Counted from the first letter of the stretch, positions 53,319-63,243 are shown. The stretch: 64,000 nt of DNA from Ktedonobacter robiniae (GCF_016587375.1 NZ_BNJG01000001.1:1736001-1800000), one strand, 5' to 3'. The notes: generated from the sequence alone by a model not told the origin. A program made the numbers and translations.

Positions 53319-55967
53319 CTAAAGTGTGCTGATGGGATCAATATCGATCTCCCAGTCGGGGGCGTCGACAACGCGGAGCAGGCGCGAGAGGTCGGGGCCA
53401 CGCACAATCATCTGCCAGCGGTATTTATTACGAATGCGCTCCATAAGCGCGGGAACGGGTCCCACTATATCAGTTTCGGACAGGTTAAGACGCTGTATCC
53501 AACCCTTTAATTTCTCGCAGAGCTTCATGGCTTCTAACTGGCTGCGATGGCGGTTACTATGACTATAGGTAAATTTGACGAACTGGCGGAAGGGAGGATA
53601 CCCATAGCGCTGGCGCGTCTCGATCTCGATACGATAGAACTCGTTATAGTCGTGACGTGAGGCTGCATCAATGCTGAAGTGCTCCGGGTTAAAGGTCTGG
53701 ACAATGACATGGCCCGCTTCGCTGCCGCGACCGGCGCGGCCCGCGACCTGGGTGAGTAGCATAAAGGCACGCTCAGGCGAAGCGTAGTCTGGCAGGTTAA
53801 GGGCGATATCCGCCGAGACGACGCCGACAAGGGTTACGCCGGGCAGGTCCAGGCCCTTGGCGATCATCTGCGTGCCAATCAGGATATCGGCCTCGCGGTT
53901 GGCGAAGCGGTCGAGCAGTTCTTCATGGGCATGGCGGTTGCGCGCGGTATCGCGATCCCAGCGCAGCAGACGCGCCTCGGGAAAATATTTCTGGATGGTG
54001 CGCTGCACCTTCTCGGTTCCCAGGCCAAAGTAACGAATCTCGGCGCTGCGACAGGAGGGGCAGAAATGCAGGATCTTGCTCTGCGCACCACAGTAGTGGC
54101 ACATCAAGACATGCTCAGTTGCGTGATAGGTGAGGGGGATATCGCACTGCTCACAGAGAGCCGTGAAGCCACAATCGCGACAAAGCACGCAGCTCGCCGC
54201 GCCACGCCGGTTAAGAAATAAGATTGCTTGCTGTCCCCGCTCCAGCACCTTGCCCAGTTCATCGAGTAGACGCCGGCTGATGATACTGGTATGTCCCGCG
54301 CGCAACTCGGAGCGCAGATCGACGATCTCCACAGGCGGCAGGTTGGCGCCGATACGCCCCTTCAGCTCCACCAGCTGGTAACGCCCCTGCTCCGCGCGAT
54401 AATACGACTCCACGGCGGGCGTGGCACTACCCAGGACCACGGGCACTTTGAGTATCTCTCCCAGCTTGATAGCGGCCTCGCGCGCGTGATAGGTTGGCTT
54501 GAACTCACTCTGTTTATAGGCAGCCTCGTGCTCCTCATCGATGATAATCAAGCCCAGGTCGGGAACGGGCGCGAAGAGCGCCGAGCGTGAGCCGATGACG
54601 ACATCGATCTCTCCGGCGCGAATACGCCTCCATTCATCATAGCGCTCTCCCACGCTCAGCTCACTATGGATGATGGCAACCCGCTCGGGGAAACGGCCCG
54701 CCACGCGCTGCACCGCCTGGGTCGTCAGGGCGATCTCTGGCACAAGAATAATACAACGCTTCCCCTCGGCAATAACCGAGGCCATGGCCTGCAAATACAC
54801 CTCGGTTTTACCACTGCCAGTGACGCCATGCAGCAAGATAGGCCTGGGGACGCTGTTTGCCTTACCCTCCTCGACGGCTTCGAGAATGGCGCGCAGGGCC
54901 GCTTCTTGCTCGCCCGTCAACTGCAACGGCTGGCTGGAGGGGATGGCCCGCCCCTGGAGAGGGTCGCGTCGCTGCTCTTTGTTCTCTACCACTACAAGTT
55001 GCTGATCTTCAAGCTGCTGAAGCTGCCTGGGTGTCAGACCTGTGGCGCGACAGAGCGCCGAGGGGGTCCAGGGCGAGCCACGGTTAATACTCTGCTGCAA
55101 GAGGTCCAGGGCCGCCAGCTGGCGTTGAATGACAACGCCCTCCTTGCTCATCACCGGCGGGGCCAGGGTGGCGCTTGCGGAGGCGGACATTGACCAGGGG
55201 TTAAAGGGAGCTTCGGTCTTACTCATACTCTTGCGAGATGTGCTGACAGGAGTAGCCTGGGAAGCGCTCTGAGCTTGCGCCTCGCTCTCAGCCTTGCGCA
55301 GACGCTCTTCCAGCAGCTCGCGCCATGTCAGTAGCTCCTCGCCCTGTACCAGCAGGCGCACGTTTCGGCGCAGCTTGATACGCGCCTTTCCCTCGACCAG
55401 CTCTGGTTCGCGCACCACCAGCTTACTCTGCTTGATCTCTTTTAGGAGTTGCTGGGCCTTCGTCTTGCCAAGCATCTTCTTGAGCTGCTCAACATCGAGG
55501 GAGCCGTCATTATGCAGGAGTCCGAGCAGGGCACGCAGATTCAATGAGGTCTCCTGCGAGGAGGCCTGGACCGCGTCCTTAAGTGCCTCTTCAGAGAGCT
55601 TCAAGACGAAGCGTGAGCGCTGCAACATACCCGGCGTCAGCATGCCAAAGACGGCATGTGCCAGCGGCGTCGCGTAGTACTCTGCAAGCCAGCGCGCCAG
55701 CTCAAGCTGGTGAAGCAACAGAGCAGGCTTGGGATCCAGGATGCTGTACAGGTCGCGTAGCTCGATTCCCTCTTCCTGCAAAGGCTCTGGTAGCTCGTCT
55801 CCCTCTAGCAGATTCCAGACAATACCTTCGTCCAGGCGCTCTCCATAGGGAACGGCGACCAGTTGCCCAGGGCGAAGCTGGTTCGCCAGGGCTTCGGGTA
55901 CGCGATAGGTCAACAGCGGTTGTTCGACGTTCCAACGTCCAGCCGCCGTGAGTACTTCTACCAGCAT
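53319..55967 (-). CDS. priA: Primosomal protein N' (PriA helicase)
   Basis: 882 residues from ATG 55967 (GGAG 10 nt upstream; a TTG three codons earlier is less likely). Order: N-terminal 3'-DNA-binding domain (RPGQLVAVPYGERL), a longer-than-usual linker of ~150 residues with a low-complexity Ala/Ser/Gln part, Walker A HGVTGSGKTEVYLQ, DEEH box IIIDEEHEAAYKQ, and the zinc-binding insert (CVLCRDCGF, CEQCDIPL, CHYCGA, CPSC). The C-terminal helicase motif AGRAGRG follows. PriA restarts replication at collapsed forks. E. coli PriA is ~730 residues. Confidence 0.95.
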   Translation of the reverse strand: MLVEVLTAAGRWNVEQPLLTYRVPEALANQLRPGQLVAVPYGERLDEGIVWNLLEGDELPEPLQEEGIELRDLYSILDPKPALLLHQLELARWLAEYYATPLAHAVFGMLTPGMLQRSRFVLKLSEEALKDAVQASSQETSLNLRALLGLLHNDGSLDVEQLKKMLGKTKAQQLLKEIKQSKLVVREPELVEGKARIKLRRNVRLLVQGEELLTWRELLEERLRKAESEAQAQSASQATPVSTSRKSMSKTEAPFNPWSMSASASATLAPPVMSKEGVVIQRQLAALDLLQQSINRGSPWTPSALCRATGLTPRQLQQLEDQQLVVVENKEQRRDPLQGRAIPSSQPLQLTGEQEAALRAILEAVEEGKANSVPRPILLHGVTGSGKTEVYLQAMASVIAEGKRCIILVPEIALTTQAVQRVAGRFPERVAIIHSELSVGERYDEWRRIRAGEIDVVIGSRSALFAPVPDLGLIIIDEEHEAAYKQSEFKPTYHAREAAIKLGEILKVPVVLGSATPAVESYYRAEQGRYQLVELKGRIGANLPPVEIVDLRSELRAGHTSIISRRLLDELGKVLERGQQAILFLNRRGAASCVLCRDCGFTALCEQCDIPLTYHATEHVLMCHYCGAQSKILHFCPSCRSAEIRYFGLGTEKVQRTIQKYFPEARLLRWDRDTARNRHAHEELLDRFANREADILIGTQMIAKGLDLPGVTLVGVVSADIALNLPDYASPERAFMLLTQVAGRAGRGSEAGHVIVQTFNPEHFSIDAASRHDYNEFYRIEIETRQRYGYPPFRQFVKFTYSHSNRHRSQLEAMKLCEKLKGWIQRLNLSETDIVGPVPALMERIRNKYRWQMIVRGPDLSRLLRVVDAPDWEIDIDPISTL

Positions 55968-56056
55968 CCTACTCAATCTCCTGGGCCGCCCGCTACTGGC
56001 GTACGCGGCTACTCTTCTATGAAAGGTGATCTACTCGCCACTGTGTAGCTCGCCAT

Positions 56057-56111
56057 GGTAAGGGGATGTGGTGCGCGATGTCTCCGGCATCGCGCACCAC
56101 ATCCCCTTACC
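56057..56111. repeat. GTAAGG-based hairpin (24-bp arms) between priA and mutL
   Basis: The arms 56057-56080 and 56088-56111 are perfect; the base reads GGTAAGGGG/CCCCTTACC. No GCGCC flank. It lies downstream of mutL on the minus strand. Confidence 0.75.
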
Positions 56112-56144
56112 CGCTAGAGGCAGAGTAAGCTCTACCCCTACCAT

Positions 56145-58412
56145 TTATCGGCGCTCGAATTCGTGGGCTAATTCTGCGAGACTGAAGTGTACCATGGTTG
56201 GTCGACCGTGGCAACAGCTGAAGGGAGCCTTGACCTGCTCGAGCTGCTCCAGCATTTCGCGCATCTCGCTCATAGCCAGGAAGTAATTCTGTTTGATGGC
56301 GGCCTTGCAGGCGACGTTGGCCAGCGCACGCTCCTCCCAGGTCTCGGTATGCCCCAGCTGGTCCTCGGCGGTAAGCTCGACCAGTAAGGCATGCAGCGAG
56401 ACACTGTCCAGGCGCTTGACCAGAACCGTGGGGACGGCACGCACCTCGACGGTCTTACCATCAACTACCTCCAGCTCGAAGCCGATGCGCCGTAGCTGCT
56501 CCCCATGCTCTTCGAGCGCCTCAATCTCGACAGGGGCCAGCGTGAGGTGCATAGGGGTGAGTAGGAGCTGCGAGATGGTCTCGCGCGATTTAAGGGCCGC
56601 GACCATGCGCTCAAGCACTATCCGTTCATGCGCCGCGTGCTGGTCAATAAGATACATGCCATCCGGTCCCTCGGTCACAATATAGCTCTGTGAGAGCTGT
56701 CCCACCACGCGCAGGCGCGGAAACTTGCGCGGCAGGTTCGGGTCTATACTATGGCCCGGTAGTGCCCCCTGCTCAGGGCGCCGCTCTACCCTTTGAGCGT
56801 CTCCTGCAATCGCCTGTGGCGCGACTGGACTCACAACCAGCCTTGAACGCTCCTCGGTCTGTGCAGAAGGCAACTGAATACCCATCGTGGGAATGCCACG
56901 CGGCACGGCGTCAAAGGAGGCCAGTGGCTCTTGTTCTGCGATGTCTCCGCCCGCTTCTGGACGTTTCTCAACGGGCGTGGCTGGCGGTAGCATGGAGAGC
57001 GGATCATCCTCTTCGAGAGAAGTATCAAGCGTGACGCTTACCTGCTCGGCCTGCGCGTGTAGCGTTCCCGTGGGAGAACGCTCGACCTCCACGGTTGTGT
57101 CAACAGCTTTGAGACGTGACCCCTTCGCCTTATCGGTCACGCCCAGGTGGCTCTGCCAGAGGCGTGCATGTCCAGGCGGCCTCGTCCCATGTTCTTCTTC
57201 CGTAAAGGTAATCCAGGGGCTATCTCCAGGGATCGTGCTCTGCCGCTGCTGTGGCTTACCTGCCTCTTCTGCTTCTTGCTCACCTGTCTGTACTGCTTCT
57301 TCATCCAGATCCAGCCTGCCCTCGAATGAGGGTTCCTGATCATAGGCGCCTGGCTGACTACTCGCGCGTGGCTCGCTAGACTTCGACTTCCACTGCGGCA
57401 TCTCCTGCTCCTGCAAAAGAGCTTTGCGGGCCGCGCGCAGGATAGCGGCGAAGACACGACGCTCCTTTAAGAAACGAATCTCGGTCTTGGCTGGATGCAC
57501 ATTCACATCCAGGAAGGAGGGGTCGATCTGGATATTGATGACCGCCAGGGGATGGCGCCCGCTCAGGAGTAGCGAATGATAGGCCCCCTCCACTGCCGTA
57601 GTAAGCATGCGGCTCATGACCCAGCGCCGATTGACGAAGAAGGAGATATGCTGGCGCGTGCTCTTATAGCAGGCGGGACGGCTCACAAAGCCCTTAACAA
57701 TGGGATATTCGCCATCGCTGGCGTCATGCTCATCATCGCCATCCACCTCCACCATCTGCTCCGCGATCTGTAGACCATAGACCTGCACCAGGACGCTAAA
57801 GAGCTTGCCATCACCGGGAGTCGAGAAGATCTGCTTCCCCTCACTGGCAACCGTAAAGCGGATCTCGGGATAGGCCAGTGCGTACTGCTCCAGCAGGTGA
57901 TGACAATGGCTGATCTCAGTATTACGACTCTTCAGGAACTTGAGGCGCGCTGGAACGGCACTAAAGAGGTTACGAACCGTAATCGTCGTACCCTCGGGCG
58001 AGGCGGCGGGAGTGACATCAGAGATATGCCCATTCTGCGCGCTCACCTGTGATCCCTGCTCGGAGCCTCGCGCTCGACTCACCAGCGTCACCTCGGCCAC
58101 GGCGGCGATACTCGCCAGCGCCTCACCGCGAAAACCCAGCGAGCGAATCTGCTCCAGGTCGTCGATGGATGTCACCTTGCTGGTAGCATGCCGCTCCAGG
58201 GCCAGGGGCAGTTCTTCGGGTGAGATGCCACTGCCATTATCGGTCACGCGAATGAGTTGCAGGCCACCATTCATCAGATCGACGCGAATCTGGGTCGCGC
58301 CCGCGTCAATACTATTCTCAATAAGTTCCTTTACCACCGAGGCGGGCCGCTCCACCACCTCACCAGCCGCGATCTTCGCCGCCACATCGGGCGCAAGTTG
58401 ACGTATAGGCAT
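56145..58412 (-). CDS. mutL: DNA mismatch repair protein MutL with endonuclease motif
   Basis: 755 residues from ATG 58412 (MPIRQLAPDVAAKIAAGEVV; a long upstream extension is not homologous). GHKL ATPase motifs: ELIENSIDAGA, DNGSGI and GFRGEALASI. A disordered linker runs from ~330 to ~560. The C-terminal domain carries DQHAAHERIVLE, matching the DQHA(X)2E(X)4E endonuclease motif, plus ACKAAIK and CCHGRP (zinc-site motifs). So the protein should nick DNA itself, as expected in bacteria lacking MutH. Confidence 0.95.
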   Translation of the reverse strand: MPIRQLAPDVAAKIAAGEVVERPASVVKELIENSIDAGATQIRVDLMNGGLQLIRVTDNGSGISPEELPLALERHATSKVTSIDDLEQIRSLGFRGEALASIAAVAEVTLVSRARGSEQGSQVSAQNGHISDVTPAASPEGTTITVRNLFSAVPARLKFLKSRNTEISHCHHLLEQYALAYPEIRFTVASEGKQIFSTPGDGKLFSVLVQVYGLQIAEQMVEVDGDDEHDASDGEYPIVKGFVSRPACYKSTRQHISFFVNRRWVMSRMLTTAVEGAYHSLLLSGRHPLAVINIQIDPSFLDVNVHPAKTEIRFLKERRVFAAILRAARKALLQEQEMPQWKSKSSEPRASSQPGAYDQEPSFEGRLDLDEEAVQTGEQEAEEAGKPQQRQSTIPGDSPWITFTEEEHGTRPPGHARLWQSHLGVTDKAKGSRLKAVDTTVEVERSPTGTLHAQAEQVSVTLDTSLEEDDPLSMLPPATPVEKRPEAGGDIAEQEPLASFDAVPRGIPTMGIQLPSAQTEERSRLVVSPVAPQAIAGDAQRVERRPEQGALPGHSIDPNLPRKFPRLRVVGQLSQSYIVTEGPDGMYLIDQHAAHERIVLERMVAALKSRETISQLLLTPMHLTLAPVEIEALEEHGEQLRRIGFELEVVDGKTVEVRAVPTVLVKRLDSVSLHALLVELTAEDQLGHTETWEERALANVACKAAIKQNYFLAMSEMREMLEQLEQVKAPFSCCHGRPTMVHFSLAELAHEFERR

Positions 58413-58523
58413 AGCACTTTTCCCTGGTATATTAAGAAGGAGTAAGAACGATTGTTCCTGCATTATAACATAGCTATCGCGATTGAAAAAGCGCGATACT
58501 AATACAGACAATAATAGAGTAGT

Positions 58524-58589
58524 ATTGTTCTGGAGAGTGTTGTGAGGGGCGGGCAGTCGCCCGCCCCTCACAACACTCTCCAGAACAAT
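58524..58589. repeat. Long perfect hairpin (31-bp arms) in a divergent region
   Basis: The arms 58524-58554 and 58559-58589 have a 4-nt loop. It lies between the divergent mutL and sdhC genes, immediately upstream of the sdh promoter. It is not at the 3' end of a recognised gene. Confidence 0.85.
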
Positions 58590-58598
58590 GAAAACTGT

Positions 58599-58627
58599 TT
58601 GCGCGCGCCTCAAGAGTGAAGTATAAT
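58599..58627 (+). promoter_or_regulatory. Candidate sdhCDAB promoter
   Basis: TTGCGC (58599-58604), 17-nt spacer, perfect TATAAT (58622-58627). The transcript would have a ~290-nt leader before sdhC. I see no known riboswitch in it. A 60-codon frame at 58731-58913 has no ribosome site. Confidence 0.55.
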
Positions 58628-58920
58628 ACACATACAACGTTTGCCTGGCTCGCCAAGGGCCTGGTAAAGCACAGCGGGGTGCCTGGTTGTAGATAGAGGA
58701 CTGTGATGTGTAAGAAACGGTCTATTTTTTATGCCCATCTTCTCGGTCCTCGTCGATGATGCCTGCGCAGGCTCATTGGCTAGCTCTTCTTGCCGTTCCA
58801 ATGCGTCGGTCCCCGCTTGGATGTTCGGAAAGGGCGAGAGCAAGCGCCAGAGGCTGAGCGAAGCACTATCTAACCTCGTGCCTCCTGCCCTCCTCTCCCG
58901 CCCCCAGAAGTGAGGGAAAA

Positions 58921-59331
58921 ATGTACAAAGGTCAATCTGGCATGTGGTCCTGGCTGTTGCACCGCGTGACAGGACTCGGACTACTGCTCTTCCTGTTTAT
59001 CCACGTCGTGGATATTTCTCTACTCAGCTTTGGCCCAACAGTTTATAACGATGGCATTCTGCTCTTTGACCACGTCATTGTGCGTTTCCTATCACTGGCT
59101 GTCGTGGGCGCTGTCTTCTATCACGCTTTTAATGGCGTACGTATTATCATGATCGACTTCTGGCGCAAGGGTGCACGCCTTCAAAAGCCGCTATTCTACG
59201 CGGCCCTGGGCATAACGATAGTAGTCTCCGCCGTGTTTGCCTACTTCGTGCTGAAACCCGCGCTACTCCCCTCAGTGGCCTTCGTTAAATGGTTCTTTAA
59301 TCCCGAAGCCATCCTGAGTGTCAAAAATTAG
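58921..59331 (+). CDS. sdhC: Succinate dehydrogenase cytochrome b subunit
   Basis: A 136-residue protein with three transmembrane helices: LGLLLFLFIHVVDISLL, FLSLAVVGAVFYHAFNGVRIIMID (His as likely heme ligand) and ALGITIVVSAVFAYFVL. It anchors the SdhAB dimer and passes electrons to quinone. GAGGG before ATG. First gene of sdhCDAB. Confidence 0.9.
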   Translation: MYKGQSGMWSWLLHRVTGLGLLLFLFIHVVDISLLSFGPTVYNDGILLFDHVIVRFLSLAVVGAVFYHAFNGVRIIMIDFWRKGARLQKPLFYAALGITIVVSAVFAYFVLKPALLPSVAFVKWFFNPEAILSVKN

Positions 59332-59380
59332 TAGCGCGTAGAAGTAACACGTCAAAGAACCCTTGTAAGGAGAAGAATGT

Positions 59381-59791
59381 ATGCTGTCGCGTTTATATGG
59401 TGGGCCTCGTCCGGCTGGCGGTGGCTTTGAGACCTTTTCCTGGTATTACTTCCGTATCTCGGGCGTGGTACTGATCTTCCTGGTCATTATCCATCTTACT
59501 ATTATGCATGTGACCAATGACGTCTCGTGTACGACCTACGCGTTTGTGGCGGCTCGCTACGCGAACCCCTTCTGGCGCCTCTTCGACTGGTTGCTGCTGA
59601 CGCTTGGCCTGACACACGGTGTGAACGGCCTGCGCGTGGTCATCGATGATTATGTGCGTTCGCCGGGGACGCGCCTGGTGCTACAAGGCATCGCCGCGGT
59701 ACTCCTGCTCGCCTTCTTTATGCTGGGCACTATCACACTCATCACCTTCCAGCCCGTTGCGGGCAGTCTCGGTCCCGCCTGCCTGCACTAA
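59381..59791 (+). CDS. sdhD: Succinate dehydrogenase membrane anchor subunit
   Basis: A 136-residue protein with three helices: ISGVVLIFLVIIHLTIMHV, FDWLLLTLGLTHGVNGLRVVIDD and LLAFFMLGTITLITF. HG-NGLR is the family's quinone/heme-side motif. GGAGAAG ribosome site. Confidence 0.9.
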   Translation: MLSRLYGGPRPAGGGFETFSWYYFRISGVVLIFLVIIHLTIMHVTNDVSCTTYAFVAARYANPFWRLFDWLLLTLGLTHGVNGLRVVIDDYVRSPGTRLVLQGIAAVLLLAFFMLGTITLITFQPVAGSLGPACLH

Positions 59792-59844
59792 GAGCACAGG
59801 CAGCAGAGAAGTTGTGAGCAAGTTGAAGCGAGGATATATATACC

Positions 59845-61590
59845 ATGTATCAGAAATTTGATGTCATCATCATCGGCGCTGGTGGCGCGGGTCTGATGGC
59901 TGCGATGCAATTGCCAAATGCCAGCGTAGCGGTACTCACCAAGGTCTACCCCACGCGTTCACATACCGGTGCTGCCCAGGGTGGCGTCGCCGCGGCCCTC
60001 GGTAACCAGGAAGAGGATCACTGGAAGTGGCACATGTACGATACCGTCAAGGGTGGCGACTACCTGGTAGACCAGCCTGCGGCCGAGATTCTGGCCCGCG
60101 ACGCTATCGATGCCGTCTACGAGCTTGAGCATCGCGGCCTGCCCTTCAACCGCACGCCAGATGGCCGTATCGACCAGCGCCGCTTTGGTGGTCACACGCG
60201 CAACTTTGGCGAGGGTCCCGTGCGTCGCTCATGCTACGCCGCCGACCGCACCGGCCACATGATCCTGCAAACCATGTATCAGAGCTCAATCAAGAACCAG
60301 GTGCGCTTCTTCAACGAGTTCCTGGTGCTGGACCTGATCTTCAACGAGGGCCGCGCCTGCGGCGTCGTGGCGATGGAGATCCGCTCAGGCGAGATCCATA
60401 CCTTCCATGCCAAGGCGGTAATGTTCGCGACCGGCGGCTATGGCCGCGCCTGGCGCGTGACCAGCAATGCCTTCGCCTGCATGGGCGACGGTATGTCCAT
60501 CGCCTATCGCCGTGGCATCCCTCTGCAAGACATGGAGATGTACCAGTTCCATCCCACCGGCATCTACAAGGTCGGAGTGCTCCTCTCCGAGGCGGCTCGC
60601 GGCGAGGGCGGTAAGCTCCTCAACGATAAGGGCGAGTACTTCATGGAACGCTACATGCCCACATTGAAGGACCTGGCCCCACGCGATATCGTCTCGCGCT
60701 GTATTGTACAGGAGGTCAACGAGGGACGCGGCATTGACGGCAAGGACTACGTCTACCTCGATGTACGCCACCTGGGCGCCAAGGCCATTGCCGAGAAGTT
60801 GCCCGATATCACAGATTTCGCGCGTAACTACCTGGGTGTCGAACCGATTACCGAGCCTGTGCCGATCCAGCCGACCGCGCACTACGCCATGGGCGGTATT
60901 CCTACCGACCTGGATGGCCGCGTTGTCATCGATCCACAGTGGACACCCATGCCCGGCTTCTATGCCGCGGGCGAGGTCGCCTGCGTCTCCGTTCACGGTG
61001 CCAACCGCCTGGGCACCAACTCGCTGGTCGACCTGATCGTCTTCGGTCGCCGCGCGGGTAAAGACATGGCACGCTTCATCGCCGAGAACGATCACGCCCC
61101 CCTGCCAGAGAATCCCGAGGCCTATTCACGTGATATGCTTGATCGCCTGCTGGATAAAGGCAAGTCCTCTGGCGGCGAGTCGGCGGCCCGCATCCGCTCG
61201 ACCCTGCAGAACGAGATGAACGACAAGGTCTTCGTCGAGCGCGAGGAGAAGGGCATGCTCTCAGCTCTGGATACGCTGGACGGCCTGCAAGATGCCTACA
61301 AGAAAATTCAGCTCCAGGATAAAGGCAAGCGCTTCAATACCGAGCTGGTCGAGGCCATCGAGCTTGGCTTCTTGCTCGACTGCGCCGAGGCAACCATTCA
61401 CGGAGCTATCGCGCGTAAAGAGAGCCGTGGCGCCCACTATCGCCTCGACTATACCAAGCGCGATGATACCAATTGGCTCAAACATACCCTGGCCTACAAG
61501 GGCGAGAAGGCGCACGACGTTCGCCTGGACTACAAGGATGTCGTGCTTGTGGATGATCCCGTCTTCAAGCCTAAGGAGCGCAAATACTAG
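59845..61590 (+). CDS. sdhA: Succinate dehydrogenase flavoprotein subunit
   Basis: A 581-residue protein. FAD-binding IIIGAGGAGLMAA; covalent-FAD His40 in RSHTGAAQGG; substrate-side FHPTGIY and HYAMGGI; GANRLGTNSLVDLIVFGRRAG near the end. It oxidises succinate to fumarate. Conserved 54 bp after sdhD and 11 bp before sdhB. Confidence 0.97.
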   Translation: MYQKFDVIIIGAGGAGLMAAMQLPNASVAVLTKVYPTRSHTGAAQGGVAAALGNQEEDHWKWHMYDTVKGGDYLVDQPAAEILARDAIDAVYELEHRGLPFNRTPDGRIDQRRFGGHTRNFGEGPVRRSCYAADRTGHMILQTMYQSSIKNQVRFFNEFLVLDLIFNEGRACGVVAMEIRSGEIHTFHAKAVMFATGGYGRAWRVTSNAFACMGDGMSIAYRRGIPLQDMEMYQFHPTGIYKVGVLLSEAARGEGGKLLNDKGEYFMERYMPTLKDLAPRDIVSRCIVQEVNEGRGIDGKDYVYLDVRHLGAKAIAEKLPDITDFARNYLGVEPITEPVPIQPTAHYAMGGIPTDLDGRVVIDPQWTPMPGFYAAGEVACVSVHGANRLGTNSLVDLIVFGRRAGKDMARFIAENDHAPLPENPEAYSRDMLDRLLDKGKSSGGESAARIRSTLQNEMNDKVFVEREEKGMLSALDTLDGLQDAYKKIQLQDKGKRFNTELVEAIELGFLLDCAEATIHGAIARKESRGAHYRLDYTKRDDTNWLKHTLAYKGEKAHDVRLDYKDVVLVDDPVFKPKERKY

Positions 61591-61601
61591 AGGAGAACGC
61601 G

Positions 61602-62309
61602 ATGCAAGTCTTAATGCGTATAAAGCGCTTCGACCCGGAGCGCGACAATAAGCCGTACTGGGACGAGTTTACCGTCGAGGTTGAACCCATCGACCGCTTG
61701 CTGGACGCCCTGAACAACATCAAATGGACGATGGATGGCACGCTGACCTATCGCCGTTCCTGCGCCCACGGCGTCTGTGGCTCCGATGCCATGCGCATCA
61801 ATGGTCGCAACCGCCTGGCCTGTAAGGTCCTCATGCGCGACGTAGGCAAGAAGGTCACCATCGAGCCAATGCTGGGCTACCCGGTCATTAAGGACCTCGT
61901 GGTCGATATGGACCAGTTCTTCGACAAGTACAAGCAGGTCAAACCCTACCTGATCACGTACGACAACGAGCCAGGCACCGAGCGCCTGCAATCCGCCGAG
62001 GAACGCGCGCGCTTCGACGAGGGCACCAAGTGCATCCTCTGTGGCGCCTGCACTGGTTCCTGCCCCTCGATCTGGGGCAACCAGGACTGGGTCGGTCCCG
62101 CCGCCATCGTCAACGCGCACCGCTTCATCTTCGATAGCCGTGACGAGGGTGCCGCCGAGCGCCTCAATATCCTGGGCAAGAAGGATGGCGTCTGGCGTTG
62201 CCGCACCATCTTCAACTGCTCCGATGCCTGCCCACGCGGCATTCCGGTTACCGACCTGATCGAAGAGGTCAAGCGCGCCATCATCTATGGTGACACAAAG
62301 AGTGTTTAG
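61602..62309 (+). CDS. sdhB: Succinate dehydrogenase iron-sulfur subunit
   Basis: A 235-residue protein with the three clusters: [2Fe-2S] RRSCAHGVCGSDA plus a later Cys in NRLACKV; [4Fe-4S] CILCGACTGSCP; and [3Fe-4S] IFNCSDACPRGIPVTDLI. The last codons AAG AGT GTT TAG lie inside the terminator stem shared with the convergent hydrolase. Confidence 0.97.
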   Translation: MQVLMRIKRFDPERDNKPYWDEFTVEVEPIDRLLDALNNIKWTMDGTLTYRRSCAHGVCGSDAMRINGRNRLACKVLMRDVGKKVTIEPMLGYPVIKDLVVDMDQFFDKYKQVKPYLITYDNEPGTERLQSAEERARFDEGTKCILCGACTGSCPSIWGNQDWVGPAAIVNAHRFIFDSRDEGAAERLNILGKKDGVWRCRTIFNCSDACPRGIPVTDLIEEVKRAIIYGDTKSV

Positions 62310-62372
62310 TGATAAAAAAACAGTAGTTGCACTTCGTGCAACTACTGTTTTTTTATCACTAAACACTCTTTG
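62296..62372. terminator. Bidirectional terminator whose stem includes the 3' ends of both convergent genes
   Basis: The 37-bp perfect arms (62296-62332 and 62336-62372) include an A7/T7 tract. The left arm holds the last 14 nt of sdhB and the right arm the last 14 nt of the minus-strand hydrolase. Both proteins therefore end in KSV. Confidence 0.92.
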
Positions 62373-63243
62373 AAGCCTTTTGGAGAAATTCGGTGATCCA
62401 TTCATTGACGAGTTCGGGTTTCTCTTGCTGGACCCAGTGGCCGCTATCGGGGATGCGCCGCACTTCTATGTTGGGAACCCACTCCTCCAGGCCATAGGTC
62501 ATGGCGATATCCAGGGCCACGTCCTGCTCACCCCAGATAAGCAGCGTGGGCTTATCGATTCTCCCTTTGTTTCCGCTGACGGCCCCGATACTTGAGCGCC
62601 GCCAGATCGAGCGATAGTAGTTAATCGCCGCCGTCAGTGCGCCCGGCTTGCTCATGGCCTCTTTATAGCGCTCCAACACATCCTCTGGAAAGGCTGACTT
62701 CTGCACGGCGCTGGCGTAGAGCATCTTTGCAATAGGCTCAGCCCCTTCACGACTAAGGGCCAGCTCTGGCAGGACGGGCAGTTGAAAGGCATAAACATAC
62801 CAGCTCTTGCGCAGCTGCTTCCAGGTCCGTAGCTCACGCGCGAAGGTCCAGGGCGGCGGCGCATTCAGACCAATCAGGCGCTCAACCATGTGCGGATACC
62901 TCAGGCCAAACTGCCACATCAGCACACCACCCCAGTCATGGCCCACGACGATAGCCCGCTCATAGCCCAGGCCCTTGATCAGGCCCTCAATATCGCGCAA
63001 GAGGATCGCGATCTCGTAGCCTCGGCGCGGCTTATCTGTATCGTTATAGCCCCGCAGGTCAGGCGCCACCACCTTATATCCCAGTTGCGCCAAAAAAGGG
63101 ATCTGGTGCCGCCAGGAGTACCAGAACTCAGGGAAACCATGCAGGAGCACAATCAATGAACCCTCACCTTGCGTAACATAATGCATCCGAATGCCATTGG
63201 TGAGGATATCTCGATGCTGCCACTCAGTTATTGTTGTTGTCAT
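62359..63243 (-). CDS. Alpha/beta hydrolase, epoxide hydrolase-like
   Basis: 294 residues from ATG 63243 (MTTTITEWQHRD; GAGGG upstream). Oxyanion HGFPEFWYSWRHQI; nucleophile elbow VVGHDWGGVLMW with Asp as nucleophile, as in epoxide hydrolases and haloalkane dehalogenases; acid WGEQDVALD; His in DSGHWVQQEKP. Substrate unknown. Confidence 0.9.
   Translation of the reverse strand: MTTTITEWQHRDILTNGIRMHYVTQGEGSLIVLLHGFPEFWYSWRHQIPFLAQLGYKVVAPDLRGYNDTDKPRRGYEIAILLRDIEGLIKGLGYERAIVVGHDWGGVLMWQFGLRYPHMVERLIGLNAPPPWTFARELRTWKQLRKSWYVYAFQLPVLPELALSREGAEPIAKMLYASAVQKSAFPEDVLERYKEAMSKPGALTAAINYYRSIWRRSSIGAVSGNKGRIDKPTLLIWGEQDVALDIAMTYGLEEWVPNIEVRRIPDSGHWVQQEKPELVNEWITEFLQKASKSV

Noticed and set aside
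58731..58913. 60-codon frame in the sdh leader
   Set aside because: No ribosome site; Cys/Ser-rich low-information sequence. A leader peptide cannot be excluded, but nothing supports it.
61611..62405. 264-codon minus-strand frame across sdhB, and a 236-codon one across sdhA (60385-61095)
   Set aside because: They mirror strongly conserved plus-strand genes in G+C-rich codons and have no family features; antisense shadows.
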